From an uncultured Lachnospiraceae bacterium (GTDB lineage: Bacteria; Bacillota; Clostridia; Lachnospirales; Lachnospiraceae): a stretch of DNA of 64,000 bases. The stretch is taken from the NCBI GenBank assembly GCA_910579865.1, contig CAJTXA010000010.1, forward strand, positions 1-64,000, written 5' to 3'. Below the pieces are notes generated by a model. That model was not told the origin of the DNA and made no database searches. It saw only the letters and a list, made by a program, of their open reading frames with translations. The translations under genes and the position numbers were made by a program. Positions 23,357 to 32,785 of this stretch are shown in pieces (position 1 is the stretch's first letter; each line of letters opens with the position of its first letter).

Positions 23357-23385
23357 ATTTTATTCTTGTTATATAAGAACGTCAA
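23357..23385 (-). promoter_or_regulatory. Promoter of the phosphorothioation operon with a palindromic spacer
   Basis: TTGACG (23380-23385) and TAAAAT (23357-23362) on the minus strand are 17 bases apart. The spacer is TTCTT-N7-AAGAA, an inverted repeat that would place a repressor between the hexamers. It lies 45 bases before the sspD ATG. Confidence 0.6.
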
Positions 23386-23493
23386 GTTATTTTTCTGTAA
23401 TTTTCAAAACAAAAAATAGAAAAAATTTAACAGAAAACCATTTCCTCTTTTATTCCTCCTATGATATAATAAATTCTAAAAAGAAAAAGGACT

Positions 23494-23512
23494 GTTGCAC
23501 TTAGTGCAACAA
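23494..23512. promoter_or_regulatory. Hairpin in the 5' leader of the 88-aa gene
   Basis: TGTTGCAC-TTA-GTGCAACA, perfect 8-bp arms, between a TGATATAAT promoter element (about 23461-23469) and the ATG at 23546. Read on the minus strand a T-rich stretch follows (CCTTTTTCTTTTT), so it may also stop transcripts coming from the right. Confidence 0.5.
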
Positions 23513-23545
23513 TCCCAATAATCTTATATTCCACGGAGGACTTTT

Positions 23546-23812
23546 ATGCAAATCTGGTTTAAAATTTTTAAAAACAATCGTCTTCTATGTGATACTGTAA
23601 TTCAAAATGATATTTCATCACTCACTCGGACAAAAAAGATCTTCGCTGCAATGGAAGAAGTTTGTTATGACTTTGATTTAAGCAAACCTATCTGGCTAGA
23701 TTCCAATATAACAGAATTTAAACGCCATAATAAAGTTCGCTTCTACAAAGATAATTTTATTGATAGTATTGACTTTGATTATCTAGAAATGCAAATTTTA
23801 AAAGAAGATTAA
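23546..23812 (+). CDS. Conserved-looking 88-aa hypothetical protein
   Basis: A small acidic protein (MQIWFKIFKNNRLLCDTVIQ at the start; ends LEMQILKED) with mixed alpha/beta character and no motif I recognise. It has a good CGGAGG ribosome site and its own promoter (extended -10 TGATATAAT near 23461), which makes it a real gene even though short. It overlaps the stop of the convergent gene at 23809 by four bases. It is the only + strand gene between 7995 and 29766, divergent from the phosphorothioation operon. Confidence 0.7.
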   Translation: MQIWFKIFKNNRLLCDTVIQNDISSLTRTKKIFAAMEEVCYDFDLSKPIWLDSNITEFKRHNKVRFYKDNFIDSIDFDYLEMQILKED

Positions 23813-24468
23813 ATATTTTGTTTCTGTGCTTCTTCTGCATCCTTTAATTCATATTCTTCCATCTGCTTATCAGAAAACACAGCTTCCATTTTTCCAGTTT
23901 CTAGTGGCTCTTCTGCCAAATTTTCCTGTTCTATCTTCTTCTTTTCCTGATTTTCTGCAACAAAATATCCAATTACAGCAGCACCTATCATCAATAAAAT
24001 CGATACTAGCTCTGTAACAATAGAAGCCCCAATTGACATAATTTCTGTTTCTATTGAAGTACTCCCATCTAGAACAATTCCAATCCAAGTTGTAATAAAT
24101 CCTAAAGATACTGTATAAAGTTGAGACAATACAGCAAGTACAGAAATCTGTTCTCCTTCTTTTAAAAGCCCAAACTGCCAGATATATAAAGCTAATGTTA
24201 TAAGCCCTAATCCATTCATCCAAACCATCGTTTTTAAAAATCCTTTAAAACGAGAACGAAAAACGGTTGCCACCCACCCCCAATAATATAATACAGTAAA
24301 TGGAGCTACATACATCCAAACCATTCCTATTACTGGTACTTGCACCATCATATAATAAAAAAATCCAATTACAATAGGTGATATCGCAAGCAGGAATAAC
24401 ATCCCATTTTCTCGTATTGTTTCATTCTTACTTTCCAATTTCTTTTCCTCCAACTTTACTTGATTCAT
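23809..24468 (-). CDS. Membrane protein of unknown function
   Basis: A 219-aa protein with about five hydrophobic segments (near 22-42, 46-66, 80-98, 107-128, 140-160) and a charged, glutamate-rich C-terminal tail (from about 170). No family recognised. It follows the 963-aa P-loop protein by 15 bases and is surely cotranscribed, so it may anchor that protein to the membrane. Confidence 0.75.
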   Translation of the reverse strand: MNQVKLEEKKLESKNETIRENGMLFLLAISPIVIGFFYYMMVQVPVIGMVWMYVAPFTVLYYWGWVATVFRSRFKGFLKTMVWMNGLGLITLALYIWQFGLLKEGEQISVLAVLSQLYTVSLGFITTWIGIVLDGSTSIETEIMSIGASIVTELVSILLMIGAAVIGYFVAENQEKKKIEQENLAEEPLETGKMEAVFSDKQMEEYELKDAEEAQKQNI

Positions 24469-24483
24469 TTCTTCTAATCGTCA

Positions 24484-27375
24484 CTAGCTAAAATCACTCT
24501 CTCGAAGTATCACTGAATCAGAATCCTTTTTCTTAGAAAACAACCTGCCAAATAATTTTTTATTTCTCCGTTCTGCTTTCTCAATTGCATCATCAATAAT
24601 ATCTTGTACATCTTCCATCATAATCATTTTCTTACTTGCACAGATTGCATCAATTTTAGCTGATAATGCCAACATAGCCATATCATCTACCATATAGTGA
24701 TTCTCTAATGCATAACTTTTTGCTGCTTCCGCCCACTCTGCAATATTACACTCTTTTAGTTCAATCCGATGTGTAAAACAAACTGTCAGTTGCGGAACAT
24801 CTGCAAGCAAACGCTCAATTGATGTTCTTGTATCTTCCAAAACAACAATCATTCCCCCTGTATAATCTGCCATAGCCGCTAATAATTCAGTAACAGTAGA
24901 TACTCGCATCTCTCCTGCACGTTCAATAATCAAATCTGCACCAGCTAAACGGCTGATTGACTCTTTAATTCCTTTATTATTTAAACGATCTCCAGAAATC
25001 TTAGCAACTTTTCTTCCTTTTCTTTCATTTAAGCGGTTCATTGTTTTAATTAAGGAAACTGCCAATGTTGTCTTTCCTGATTTTACTTCACCCATAAGCA
25101 AGATATTTCCAAACATAGAAGTTTCTGATTCTTCTCCAATTTTCTCTGTTTCTTCTAAAATTTCTGCTATCTGCTGTTCTACACCTGGCATATGAAGATA
25201 ATTAGCAAATAAATTCTTAAGTTCCAATGACAGTTCTGATGGAGCTTCTTCTTTTTTATTTTCCTGTTGTATTTCTAATCTGCTTTCTTGTTTCTCTCTT
25301 GGTTTTTCCTGCTTTTCTCTTGCTGTACTTTCCAGTCTTACTTCCGATTTTGGTTTCCTCTCAGAACTATTCTCAGGCTTAAGCTGTGGTTTTTGTTTTA
25401 AAATTTCCGCTTCAAAATCTTGCTTTTCCATTCTTCCAGCCAAATAATTTTCCGGATCATATCCTGATACCTCATAATAAGCATCTTCTGGTATCATTTC
25501 TATTCCATAAACATAATTATCTTCGTCTGCCTCAGATGATGTAAAATCTTCTGGTTCCTCTGGACTTTTTTCTGTATATCCCTCTGGCAAATAATACGTA
25601 TCTTCTGGCATTTCATCTATACCATAACTACGTAACATAATATACTGATAAAACTCTTCCTTTGTTCCTTCCTCTGGAAATTCCTCATACTCTAATTCTT
25701 CTTGTTCAAAATCTTCTTCAAAAGTTTCCTCTTGTGCATCAAAATCTATTTCCTCTTTTATCTCTTGTTTATCCTGTTCTATTTCATATTCCTCTTCTTT
25801 TATATCCTCTTGTTCTATTTGATCCTCTTCATCTATTTCTACCTGACTATTTACTTTATCTAAAAATGCTTGTGGATCATAATCAGAAACTCGATAATAA
25901 ATCTCTGATGGAATCTCATTTGTATCTAATTCATCAAGTGAAAATGAGACTTCTACATACTCAGATTCTTCTTTTTCCTCTTCTGGAACCTGATAATAAA
26001 ACGCATCTCCCCAAGAATCTATTTCTGAAAAATTCATAGTTTCTTCTTCTAACTTTTCTGGTTCTTGTAAATTCTTCTCAATTTCTGTTTCCTCCAAAAA
26101 AGTATCTTCTAAATCTTTAAGATTTTCTTTTATTTGACTTTCTTCTGCTTGTTCTTTTTGAACTAGCTCTTCCTTTCTTTGCTCTTTAAAAATATCTTCT
26201 GTTTCTTCCCATATACCTTTTGAAGTCTTTCCTACTTTTCCACTATTTATTTCAAACAATACATCCGTCTTTTCTTCTGGTAGATCATATATTTCTGCTT
26301 GTTCAAAAGAACCTTCAGATGCTTCAAAAACTCTTCGAGTCTCTTTCTCCTCAAAGTCTTCTTCCATCTGATTCTCTACTACTGGTAAATCTCCGATTGA
26401 AAAATCTTTTGGAAACTCTTGTTCTTCCGTTTTTGGCCGATCTGCAATCAAAGAAGAAATTGGCTGTGTCATCATATTTTTAAATTTTTCTCGTTCTCTT
26501 CGCAAATCACGAGTAGCAGCAAACATAGCTTCTCGTTCTTCTTGTTCACTCTGATATTCTTCAAAATAAGATAATCCAGAAGAACGAGACGCTTTATGAC
26601 GTTCTTCTGCTTCCATAATCTCTTGTATACTTTTTGTAAGCGCTGCTTGCAAATTTTCTGTATTATACATTCCATTCTGATGTCTTCCTTTTGTATTAGA
26701 ACCAGAATGAACCTCTTCTTTTTGTTCTCTTCTAACTGATACTCGATTCTCTTCTTGTTTTTTCTTTAAGTACATATTATACTTTTCCTGCTGACTTGGA
26801 GAAAGTGGCGCATGAAGCATCTTTAACTCCATTGCTTTATCTACATATTGTCCTTCTCCAAACCAAAGAATCAATTCATCGCAGGCAGAAACACACTTTT
26901 GACTATAGCCTGCTTTATGATAAAGTTTTGCCAATTCAAAAGACCAACGCTCGTCAAAATCATGCTTTTTAAATTCTTCTAAAATTGCAATCTGATTTTC
27001 AATAGGTTCTCCCTTTCGTCTACTTAATTGATAAAGTAATTCAAAACGAGCTGTATCTTTTGGTGCCAGTTCACTAAATTCTTGTATATAACTCTCTGCT
27101 TCTTCAAATTCTCCCGCATCAATACAAATATCTGCCATCTGATAAACCAGTCTGCGCCCTAATGGTGCTCGATTTCTTGCCAACTGAAAAATTTCCTTTG
27201 CATCTGTATATCTGCCAACTGCTTGATATACACAGCCTACATTAGTCAACATATTAATATTTCTTACTCTACGCCAGTCAATTCCATCTGCAATCTTTGC
27301 TGCCGTTTTAAAATCTCTTCGGTCAATTAGTTTCATAATTTGATCCGCTTTTATATTGTATTCGTATTTATCCAC
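24484..27375 (-). CDS. TPR / acidic linker / P-loop ATPase protein
   Basis: A 963-aa protein in three parts. Residues 1-200 look like tetratricopeptide helices (NMLTNVGCVYQAVGRYTDAK, AGEFEEAESYIQEF). Residues about 200-760 are strongly acidic and low in complexity, with four degenerate copies of a YYxVxxYDP motif (near 458, 497, 592 and 637). The last 200 residues carry Walker A LLMGEVKSGKTTLA (about 778) and a Walker B-like GGMIVVLED (about 850). I do not recognise a named family. It is flanked by a 30-aa peptide gene and a membrane protein in one operon; a membrane-associated ATPase scaffold is possible. Confidence 0.75.
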   Translation of the reverse strand: MDKYEYNIKADQIMKLIDRRDFKTAAKIADGIDWRRVRNINMLTNVGCVYQAVGRYTDAKEIFQLARNRAPLGRRLVYQMADICIDAGEFEEAESYIQEFSELAPKDTARFELLYQLSRRKGEPIENQIAILEEFKKHDFDERWSFELAKLYHKAGYSQKCVSACDELILWFGEGQYVDKAMELKMLHAPLSPSQQEKYNMYLKKKQEENRVSVRREQKEEVHSGSNTKGRHQNGMYNTENLQAALTKSIQEIMEAEERHKASRSSGLSYFEEYQSEQEEREAMFAATRDLRREREKFKNMMTQPISSLIADRPKTEEQEFPKDFSIGDLPVVENQMEEDFEEKETRRVFEASEGSFEQAEIYDLPEEKTDVLFEINSGKVGKTSKGIWEETEDIFKEQRKEELVQKEQAEESQIKENLKDLEDTFLEETEIEKNLQEPEKLEEETMNFSEIDSWGDAFYYQVPEEEKEESEYVEVSFSLDELDTNEIPSEIYYRVSDYDPQAFLDKVNSQVEIDEEDQIEQEDIKEEEYEIEQDKQEIKEEIDFDAQEETFEEDFEQEELEYEEFPEEGTKEEFYQYIMLRSYGIDEMPEDTYYLPEGYTEKSPEEPEDFTSSEADEDNYVYGIEMIPEDAYYEVSGYDPENYLAGRMEKQDFEAEILKQKPQLKPENSSERKPKSEVRLESTAREKQEKPREKQESRLEIQQENKKEEAPSELSLELKNLFANYLHMPGVEQQIAEILEETEKIGEESETSMFGNILLMGEVKSGKTTLAVSLIKTMNRLNERKGRKVAKISGDRLNNKGIKESISRLAGADLIIERAGEMRVSTVTELLAAMADYTGGMIVVLEDTRTSIERLLADVPQLTVCFTHRIELKECNIAEWAEAAKSYALENHYMVDDMAMLALSAKIDAICASKKMIMMEDVQDIIDDAIEKAERRNKKLFGRLFSKKKDSDSVILRESDFS

Positions 27376-27437
27376 GACTCTTCTCCCGTTTCTATCTCTT
27401 ACTTTCAGTTTTCCTCAACATATTTTTATTTATTATC

Positions 27438-27530
27438 CTATCCCTGTACTGCTTCCCCAATCCGATCTAATAAATTTTTAATAACTGCCTTTCGTATATC
27501 TTTATCTATTAATTTAAACATTTTATCCAT
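27438..27530 (-). CDS. 30-aa amphipathic peptide
   Basis: A short frame behind a strong GAAAGGAGCAATAAA ribosome site. It begins MDKMFKLIDKDIRKAVIKNL and ends LDRIGEAVQG; hydrophobic residues fall every three to four positions, as in an amphipathic helix. It lies 62 bases before the 963-aa gene on the same strand and is probably the first gene of that operon. Function unknown. Confidence 0.6.
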   Translation of the reverse strand: MDKMFKLIDKDIRKAVIKNLLDRIGEAVQG

Positions 27531-27706
27531 TTTATTGCTCCTTTCCTATTATTTTCAATTCTTTATCTCACACATTATTAAAAAATGGACACTAATTTAA
27601 TATCCAATAAATTTCTAAAACACTCTTTAAGTTCAATAGTATCACATGGTTTTTCCCTTGTCAAACCTATCAAAAAAATCCCGATTATTTTTACTTTAGC
27701 CCATAA

Positions 27707-27742
27707 AAGAAAAACAGGCATCGCCAATTACCTGTTTTTCTT
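27707..27742. terminator. Bidirectional terminator after the chemoreceptor gene
   Basis: AAGAAAAACAGG / CCTGTTTTTCTT arms with a 12-base loop, T runs on either side. It ends 25 bases from the MCP stop. Confidence 0.8.
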
Positions 27743-27767
27743 ATTTTTTGCTTAAATAAACAATTGT

Positions 27768-29513
27768 TTATTTTAATTGAAATTGTTCTACCAACGTTTT
27801 CATTTTTTCTGCCTGTTTTCGAAGTTCTTGACTAGATAATGCACTGTCCTGCACAGTAGCTGCATTTGTCTGAGTTACAGTTGCAATTGCCATAATTTGT
27901 TGGTTAATATAAGCAGAATCCTCTGCTTGTTCTTGTGAATCTTTTGTAATCTCTGTTGTCAACTTTTGTACTACTTTATTCTCATCTACAATTGCAGTTA
28001 ATGCCTCTGCTGTATCTTTTGCAATCTGATTTCCTTTTCGTACCGCCTGAAGACAATTTTCAATTAATTCTTGTGTTGTATCTGCAGACTCACCCGATTT
28101 TTGCGCCAGCCTACGTACTTCATCTGCCACAACAGAAAATCCTTTTCCTGCTTCTCCTGCTCTTGCTGCCTCTACTGTAGCATTTAAAGCTAATAAATTT
28201 GTCTGAAATGCAATATCATCAATATTTTTAATAATTTTCTCAATACTATCCGAAGCGGTTGAAATGTCACGAATCGCAACAATTAATTCTTCCATCTTTT
28301 GCATACCAGTATCAATATATTGTCTTGTCTGTGTTGCACAATCTCTTGCCTGTTCTGCACTCTTCGAATTTTGCTGTGCCTGATCGGAAATACTTCCCAT
28401 ACGTTCTGCTACATCTTGTACACTTGCTGCCTGCTCCACTGTAGCTGAAGCAAGCTGTTGAAAACCATCTGAAACTTGTTCTGCACCAAATGACACCTGT
28501 TCTGCTGCCTGATTAATTTGTAAAAGAGTTTGATTCATAGAAGATGTAATAATTTCTAATGAAGTTTGTACCTCCTCAAATTCTCCTACATAAGCTGTAT
28601 TTGAAGAAACTGTAAAATTTCCATTTGCCATCGCTTGCAATTGTTGTGACATATCCTGAATATAAGACTTTAACTTATCCTGTGCATAGTCTAATTTCAC
28701 TGCAGTTTGTCCAAATTCATTTTTTGATTTCATATTTAAAGATTGAGAAAAATCACATTTTGCCATTCGTTCTGCAAGATTTTGTATTTTCTTTAAAGGT
28801 TTTGTAACAAATTGCGCAAATATCATAGAAGTAATAATGGAACCCAATAACGTACCTGCCATACAAAGGTTTGTCATTTGCAACTGCCACCGCAACTCTT
28901 TATCTAATTCTGCTTTTCGTTCCATATAAACTTGTTCAACATCATCAATATAGACTCCTGTGCTTATAATCCAACCCCATGGCTCAAACAACATAGAATA
29001 AGAGCGTTTTGGTGCAACAGTTACTCCATCTGCCTTTGTGTAATAAAATTCATTAAATCCACTTTTCTCTGCAGATTGTATCGTTTGCATAATTGCTTGA
29101 ATAATCTTAACTCCATTCTGATCTTCCAATTCGTAACGATTACTTCCCTCTTGTTCAGGCAAAATAGGATGTGCAATTAGCACATAATTTGTATCATCAA
29201 TCCAAAAATAACCACTTTTATCTTTGTCATAACGAAGAGTTTTTACACAAGTAATTGCTTCTTTCTTTGCCTCTTCCTCTGTCCATTCTCCCGATAGCTG
29301 CCTCTCATAAATTCCCTCTAAAAGACTTATCACATTTTGAACCTGATATTCCACTACTTCATCATATCCGCTGTAAAGTATACTCTTATAAGTCTCCAAT
29401 GAAGTTTGAATCTGATTCTTCATCCGATCCCTAGCTGTCAATCCGATAATTGATACTGCTATTGTTACTATTATAACATTTACTAATATCAATAGTGCCT
29501 TTACACTTCTCAT
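27768..29513 (-). CDS. Methyl-accepting chemotaxis protein
   Basis: A 581-aa chemoreceptor. An N-terminal membrane segment (about 7-25) is followed by a periplasmic-side single Cache (sCache_2-like) domain (about 30-190; DKDKSGYFWIDDTNYVLIAHP and EPWGWIISTGVYIDDVE are typical), a second membrane segment (about 210-230), a HAMP linker (KPLKKIQNLAERMAKCDFSQ) and a methyl-accepting domain with the conserved hairpin tip DDIAFQTNLLALNATVEAARAG near 455-476 (split here for length: IAFQTNLLALNA, TVEAARAGEAG). It signals to CheA/CheW encoded elsewhere. Monocistronic, with its own terminator at 27707. Confidence 0.93.
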   Translation of the reverse strand: MRSVKALLILVNVIIVTIAVSIIGLTARDRMKNQIQTSLETYKSILYSGYDEVVEYQVQNVISLLEGIYERQLSGEWTEEEAKKEAITCVKTLRYDKDKSGYFWIDDTNYVLIAHPILPEQEGSNRYELEDQNGVKIIQAIMQTIQSAEKSGFNEFYYTKADGVTVAPKRSYSMLFEPWGWIISTGVYIDDVEQVYMERKAELDKELRWQLQMTNLCMAGTLLGSIITSMIFAQFVTKPLKKIQNLAERMAKCDFSQSLNMKSKNEFGQTAVKLDYAQDKLKSYIQDMSQQLQAMANGNFTVSSNTAYVGEFEEVQTSLEIITSSMNQTLLQINQAAEQVSFGAEQVSDGFQQLASATVEQAASVQDVAERMGSISDQAQQNSKSAEQARDCATQTRQYIDTGMQKMEELIVAIRDISTASDSIEKIIKNIDDIAFQTNLLALNATVEAARAGEAGKGFSVVADEVRRLAQKSGESADTTQELIENCLQAVRKGNQIAKDTAEALTAIVDENKVVQKLTTEITKDSQEQAEDSAYINQQIMAIATVTQTNAATVQDSALSSQELRKQAEKMKTLVEQFQLK

Positions 29514-29765
29514 TTCCTATTCTTACCCTCCTAAATCTTTTTCGAATATAATTTTAATCTATCATAAAATATAGAAATAATCAATCATCTTATCCATTTT
29601 CTCTTAAATTAAAATCCCCTTTATTTTTATAATTCAGCAAAACACAATTTGTTTCCATACAACAATCATGGTTTTACAAAATCTTTATAAATTTTCTAGT
29701 GCAGAATACCTATCTTGTGTTATAATGTTTCTGATATAACAAAAATAAAAAAAGAGAGGTAGCAT

Positions 29766-30323
29766 ATGTCATTCAAAAATAAAAGTAAAAATGAAACAAT
29801 CCCAACAGAAGAATCTCAAGAAGAAAAGCCCTCATTAAAAGGATTACTGATTGACTTAGTAGAAGTAGTGGGAACCGCATTAGTTCTAACTTTTGTCTTA
29901 TTAATTTTTATACAGCCAAGTATTGTAGATGGTCGTTCTATGTTTCCAACCTTACATGATAATGACAAACTTCTGCTCTGGAAACTTGGTGATATCGATC
30001 GTAATGACATTGTTGTTTTCGATTCACATGATATGGAAAATAATAAATATGTCAAACGTGTTATTGGTATCGCTGGAGATGAAATTATAATTAAAGACAG
30101 CATTGTAACTGTAAATGGAACTGTCCTAAATGAAACTTATATCAATGAACCTTCTTTTAATGGAGATATTTCTTTAATTGTACCAGAAGATGAAATCTTT
30201 GTTTTAGGAGATAATCGAAATCATAGTAACGACAGCAGAGCCTTTGGAACAGTAAAACTAGATGATGTAGATGGAAAGATGGTTTTCAATTTAAATGGCT
30301 GGATTCGGTCAATCTTTGAGTAA
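29766..30323 (+). CDS. lepB: Signal peptidase I
   Basis: A 185-aa membrane protease that removes signal peptides. One N-terminal membrane segment (about 35-55), then the catalytic Ser in VDGRSMFPTL (about 58), the Lys in KYVKRVIGIAGDE (about 99) and the conserved LGDNRNHSNDSRAFG box near 150. Size fits Gram-positive SipS-type enzymes. A TGTTATAAT extended -10 lies near 29717-29725 and a GAGAGG ribosome site just before the ATG. It ends at the shared terminator 30343-30401. Confidence 0.94.
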   Translation: MSFKNKSKNETIPTEESQEEKPSLKGLLIDLVEVVGTALVLTFVLLIFIQPSIVDGRSMFPTLHDNDKLLLWKLGDIDRNDIVVFDSHDMENNKYVKRVIGIAGDEIIIKDSIVTVNGTVLNETYINEPSFNGDISLIVPEDEIFVLGDNRNHSNDSRAFGTVKLDDVDGKMVFNLNGWIRSIFE

Positions 30324-30342
30324 AATAAGACTCTAACTTTAT

Positions 30343-30401
30343 AAATAACCAGATTTTAGAGTTTATCATTTTTTCTAATTCACTCTAAAATCTGGTTATT
30401 T
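30343..30401. terminator. Bidirectional terminator between lepB and the ABC exporter
   Basis: Twenty-base perfect arms (AAATAACCAGATTTTAGAGT and complement; 30343-30362, 30382-30401). It serves both convergent genes. Confidence 0.9.
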
Positions 30402-30402
30402 A

Positions 30403-32013
30403 TTAAAAATATGTATCGTTTTCAATACAGATAACAGAAGATACAAACGATTTTACTTGACGATTATGTTCAATATATATTCTGATTTTATTATCTAGCA
30501 TCGCTTCTACACTATGAAAAATTCGAAAAAATGTGTCAGAATCTAAAGAAGAAGACAATTCATCAAAAATAAAAATATCTGCCTTTTGATCGGCTAAAGT
30601 TCTCGCAAGCATCAAGCGTTTTCTCTCTCCTCCAGAAAGTTTCGAACCATTCTCTCCAATTGCTTCTAAATGGTTCTTATATACTTCTTCTAATTCACAA
30701 ATTTTAAGAATCTGCTTAAAATTTTCATCAGATAAATCAGGATTTCCTATCCGTATATTCTGTAAAATGGTATCATCAAACAAATATTCTTCTTGTATCA
30801 TATAACTAATATATGGTCTGCCATAAACAAAATTTCCCTGATATCTATAATTTATAGTGCCTTTCTCTGGTGAAAGAATCCCAACAATTAAATTAGCTAA
30901 AGTACTCTTTCCTGAGCCAGTTTCTCCAAATATTGCTAATGAAGCTGGTGCTTTTATATTTAGATTCAGATCATGAAATAGTTGGCGATCTTTTATAGAC
31001 TGAGAAATACAATTTAGCTGCACCTCATCTATTTTACAAAATGGTACCACTTCCTCATCCTTCGGCAGATTTAAAATAACTTGGATTCTTTGAAAGGATA
31101 CATTGACCTTTACAATGTTTTGATTAATTTTTAGAAGATTTAAAAGAGGATCTGTAAGCATATGATTGTACATTAAAATCGCTGTCAAACCACCTATAGA
31201 TACTCTATTCTTTGTTACTAACAACGCTGCTGTTACAAGAATAATTCCTATTGTAGACATAAACAGTGTTTTTGTCCAAAATAATACCTTGCTTTCCAAC
31301 ACTCCCTGCTGAATTTGTATATGTCGAAGTTTTTCCCCATTCTCTTTCATTTTACTAAGATATTGTTCCGTATAATAATGTAACTTAATAGGCAAAAATC
31401 CATAAATTCCTTCATGAAATACCTTCCATAATTCATTCATTGATTCACGTTGCTTCGTTAAATTTTCAGAGGATTTTCCTGTAACATACTTTATCATAAA
31501 AGAAGATATCAAACCTAATGGTAAAATAAGTAGCGTAAGCATACAATTAATCTTCAACATAAAATATAATCCAAAGAGAAAAGATAGGATAGAATGAATT
31601 GCATCTACATAAGGTTGAATTAAATTTTGACTAATACACTCCGTATCTCTTACAAGTGAACTATTTAACTCTGTTAAATTGCTTTCTTTAATTGCACTAA
31701 TTTTTGTTCTTGTCAGTGCCTGAAATAATTGCAGCTGAGCACGAAAGGCGATATCTGCTTGTAAAGAGCCTGCCAGCCCCTTTGCTATCGCTTCCATTCC
31801 AGCACCAACTATTTGAATAAAAAGATAGACTCCTCCTACTTGTAAAATATCAAAGATAACATTCTCCGAATTTATAACAGCAAGATCCACAATTTTCTGA
31901 ATCAAACGTACTGGATAAACCCCTGCTATAACTCCTATTAATGTACAAATAAAAAGTAATATTACTTTTACACGTGCTTTTCTATGAAATAATGAATAAA
32001 TATAAACTAACAT
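30403..32013 (-). CDS. ABC transporter, fused permease and ATPase
   Basis: A 536-aa half-transporter of the exporter type. Six membrane segments fill residues about 15-290; the nucleotide-binding domain follows with Walker A FGETGSGKSTLANL (about 355), signature LSGGERKRLMLARTL (about 450) and Walker B DIFIFDELSSSLD. The start at 32013 (MLVYIYSLF) has an AAGGGG site; the upstream ATG does not. No peptidase or adjacent substrate gene is present, so the cargo (drug, lipid or peptide) cannot be deduced. It probably acts as a homodimer. Confidence 0.88.
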   Translation of the reverse strand: MLVYIYSLFHRKARVKVILLFICTLIGVIAGVYPVRLIQKIVDLAVINSENVIFDILQVGGVYLFIQIVGAGMEAIAKGLAGSLQADIAFRAQLQLFQALTRTKISAIKESNLTELNSSLVRDTECISQNLIQPYVDAIHSILSFLFGLYFMLKINCMLTLLILPLGLISSFMIKYVTGKSSENLTKQRESMNELWKVFHEGIYGFLPIKLHYYTEQYLSKMKENGEKLRHIQIQQGVLESKVLFWTKTLFMSTIGIILVTAALLVTKNRVSIGGLTAILMYNHMLTDPLLNLLKINQNIVKVNVSFQRIQVILNLPKDEEVVPFCKIDEVQLNCISQSIKDRQLFHDLNLNIKAPASLAIFGETGSGKSTLANLIVGILSPEKGTINYRYQGNFVYGRPYISYMIQEEYLFDDTILQNIRIGNPDLSDENFKQILKICELEEVYKNHLEAIGENGSKLSGGERKRLMLARTLADQKADIFIFDELSSSLDSDTFFRIFHSVEAMLDNKIRIYIEHNRQVKSFVSSVICIENDTYF

Positions 32014-32183
32014 ATTTTCCCCTTTTTTAATCATGACTCATTTGTTTATAATAAAAATCTAAGATATCTTAATTAAAAATTCTACACTAAATAACGTTAC
32101 AAATTGTCCTTAAATTAATCAAAGTTAGCAAACTACTATAACATTAGTCTACTAACTCCGATATAAAGCAAAACTTTTTCTAT

Positions 32184-32783
32184 TTATAATTCCACTCGTC
32201 CATCTAAGGCTCTTAAAAGTGTAACCTCATCAATATATTCTAAATCTCCTCCCACTGGCACTCCACTGGCTATACGAGTTACCTTAATCTGAGTAGGCTT
32301 TATCAGTTTGCTAATATACATCGCCGTTGTTTCTCCCTCTAAGCTGGAATTTGTAGCAATAATCACTTCTTCTACTGTTTCCTCTGCCAATCGTTTCATC
32401 AATTCCTTTAACTTAATATCATTTGGCCCTATTCCAAGCATAGGAGAAATTGCCCCATGCAGAACATGGTAAAGTCCTTCATATTTTCCAGTTTTTTCAT
32501 AAGCTGCTAAGTCTCTTGGATTTTCCACTACCATAATCATCTTGGTATTTCGTTTTGTACTACTACAGATAGGACATAACTCTTGATCTGTTAAAGTAAA
32601 ACATTTTTTACAATATTGTACATTTTTCTTTGCTTCTGTAATCGCTGTTACCAATGTTGTTACCTGCTCCAAAGGCATATTAATAATATGAAAAGCCAAT
32701 CTCTGTGCTGATTTATTTCCAATCCCTGGAAGTGAGGACAAAGCTTCTATCAATTTTGTAATTTGACCACTATAGTAATCCAT
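32184..32783 (-). CDS. recR: Recombination protein RecR
   Basis: A 199-aa protein that works with RecO/RecF in loading RecA at gaps. Helix-hairpin-helix LPGIGNKSAQRLAFHI near residues 18-33, a four-cysteine zinc motif (CKKCFTLTDQELCPIC, about 57-72) and the Toprim core MMVVENPRDLAAYE (about 83) with SLEGETTAMYI (about 145). Third gene of dnaX-ybaB-recR, two bases after ybaB. Confidence 0.96.
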   Translation of the reverse strand: MDYYSGQITKLIEALSSLPGIGNKSAQRLAFHIINMPLEQVTTLVTAITEAKKNVQYCKKCFTLTDQELCPICSSTKRNTKMIMVVENPRDLAAYEKTGKYEGLYHVLHGAISPMLGIGPNDIKLKELMKRLAEETVEEVIIATNSSLEGETTAMYISKLIKPTQIKVTRIASGVPVGGDLEYIDEVTLLRALDGRVEL

Positions 32784-32785
32784 AA

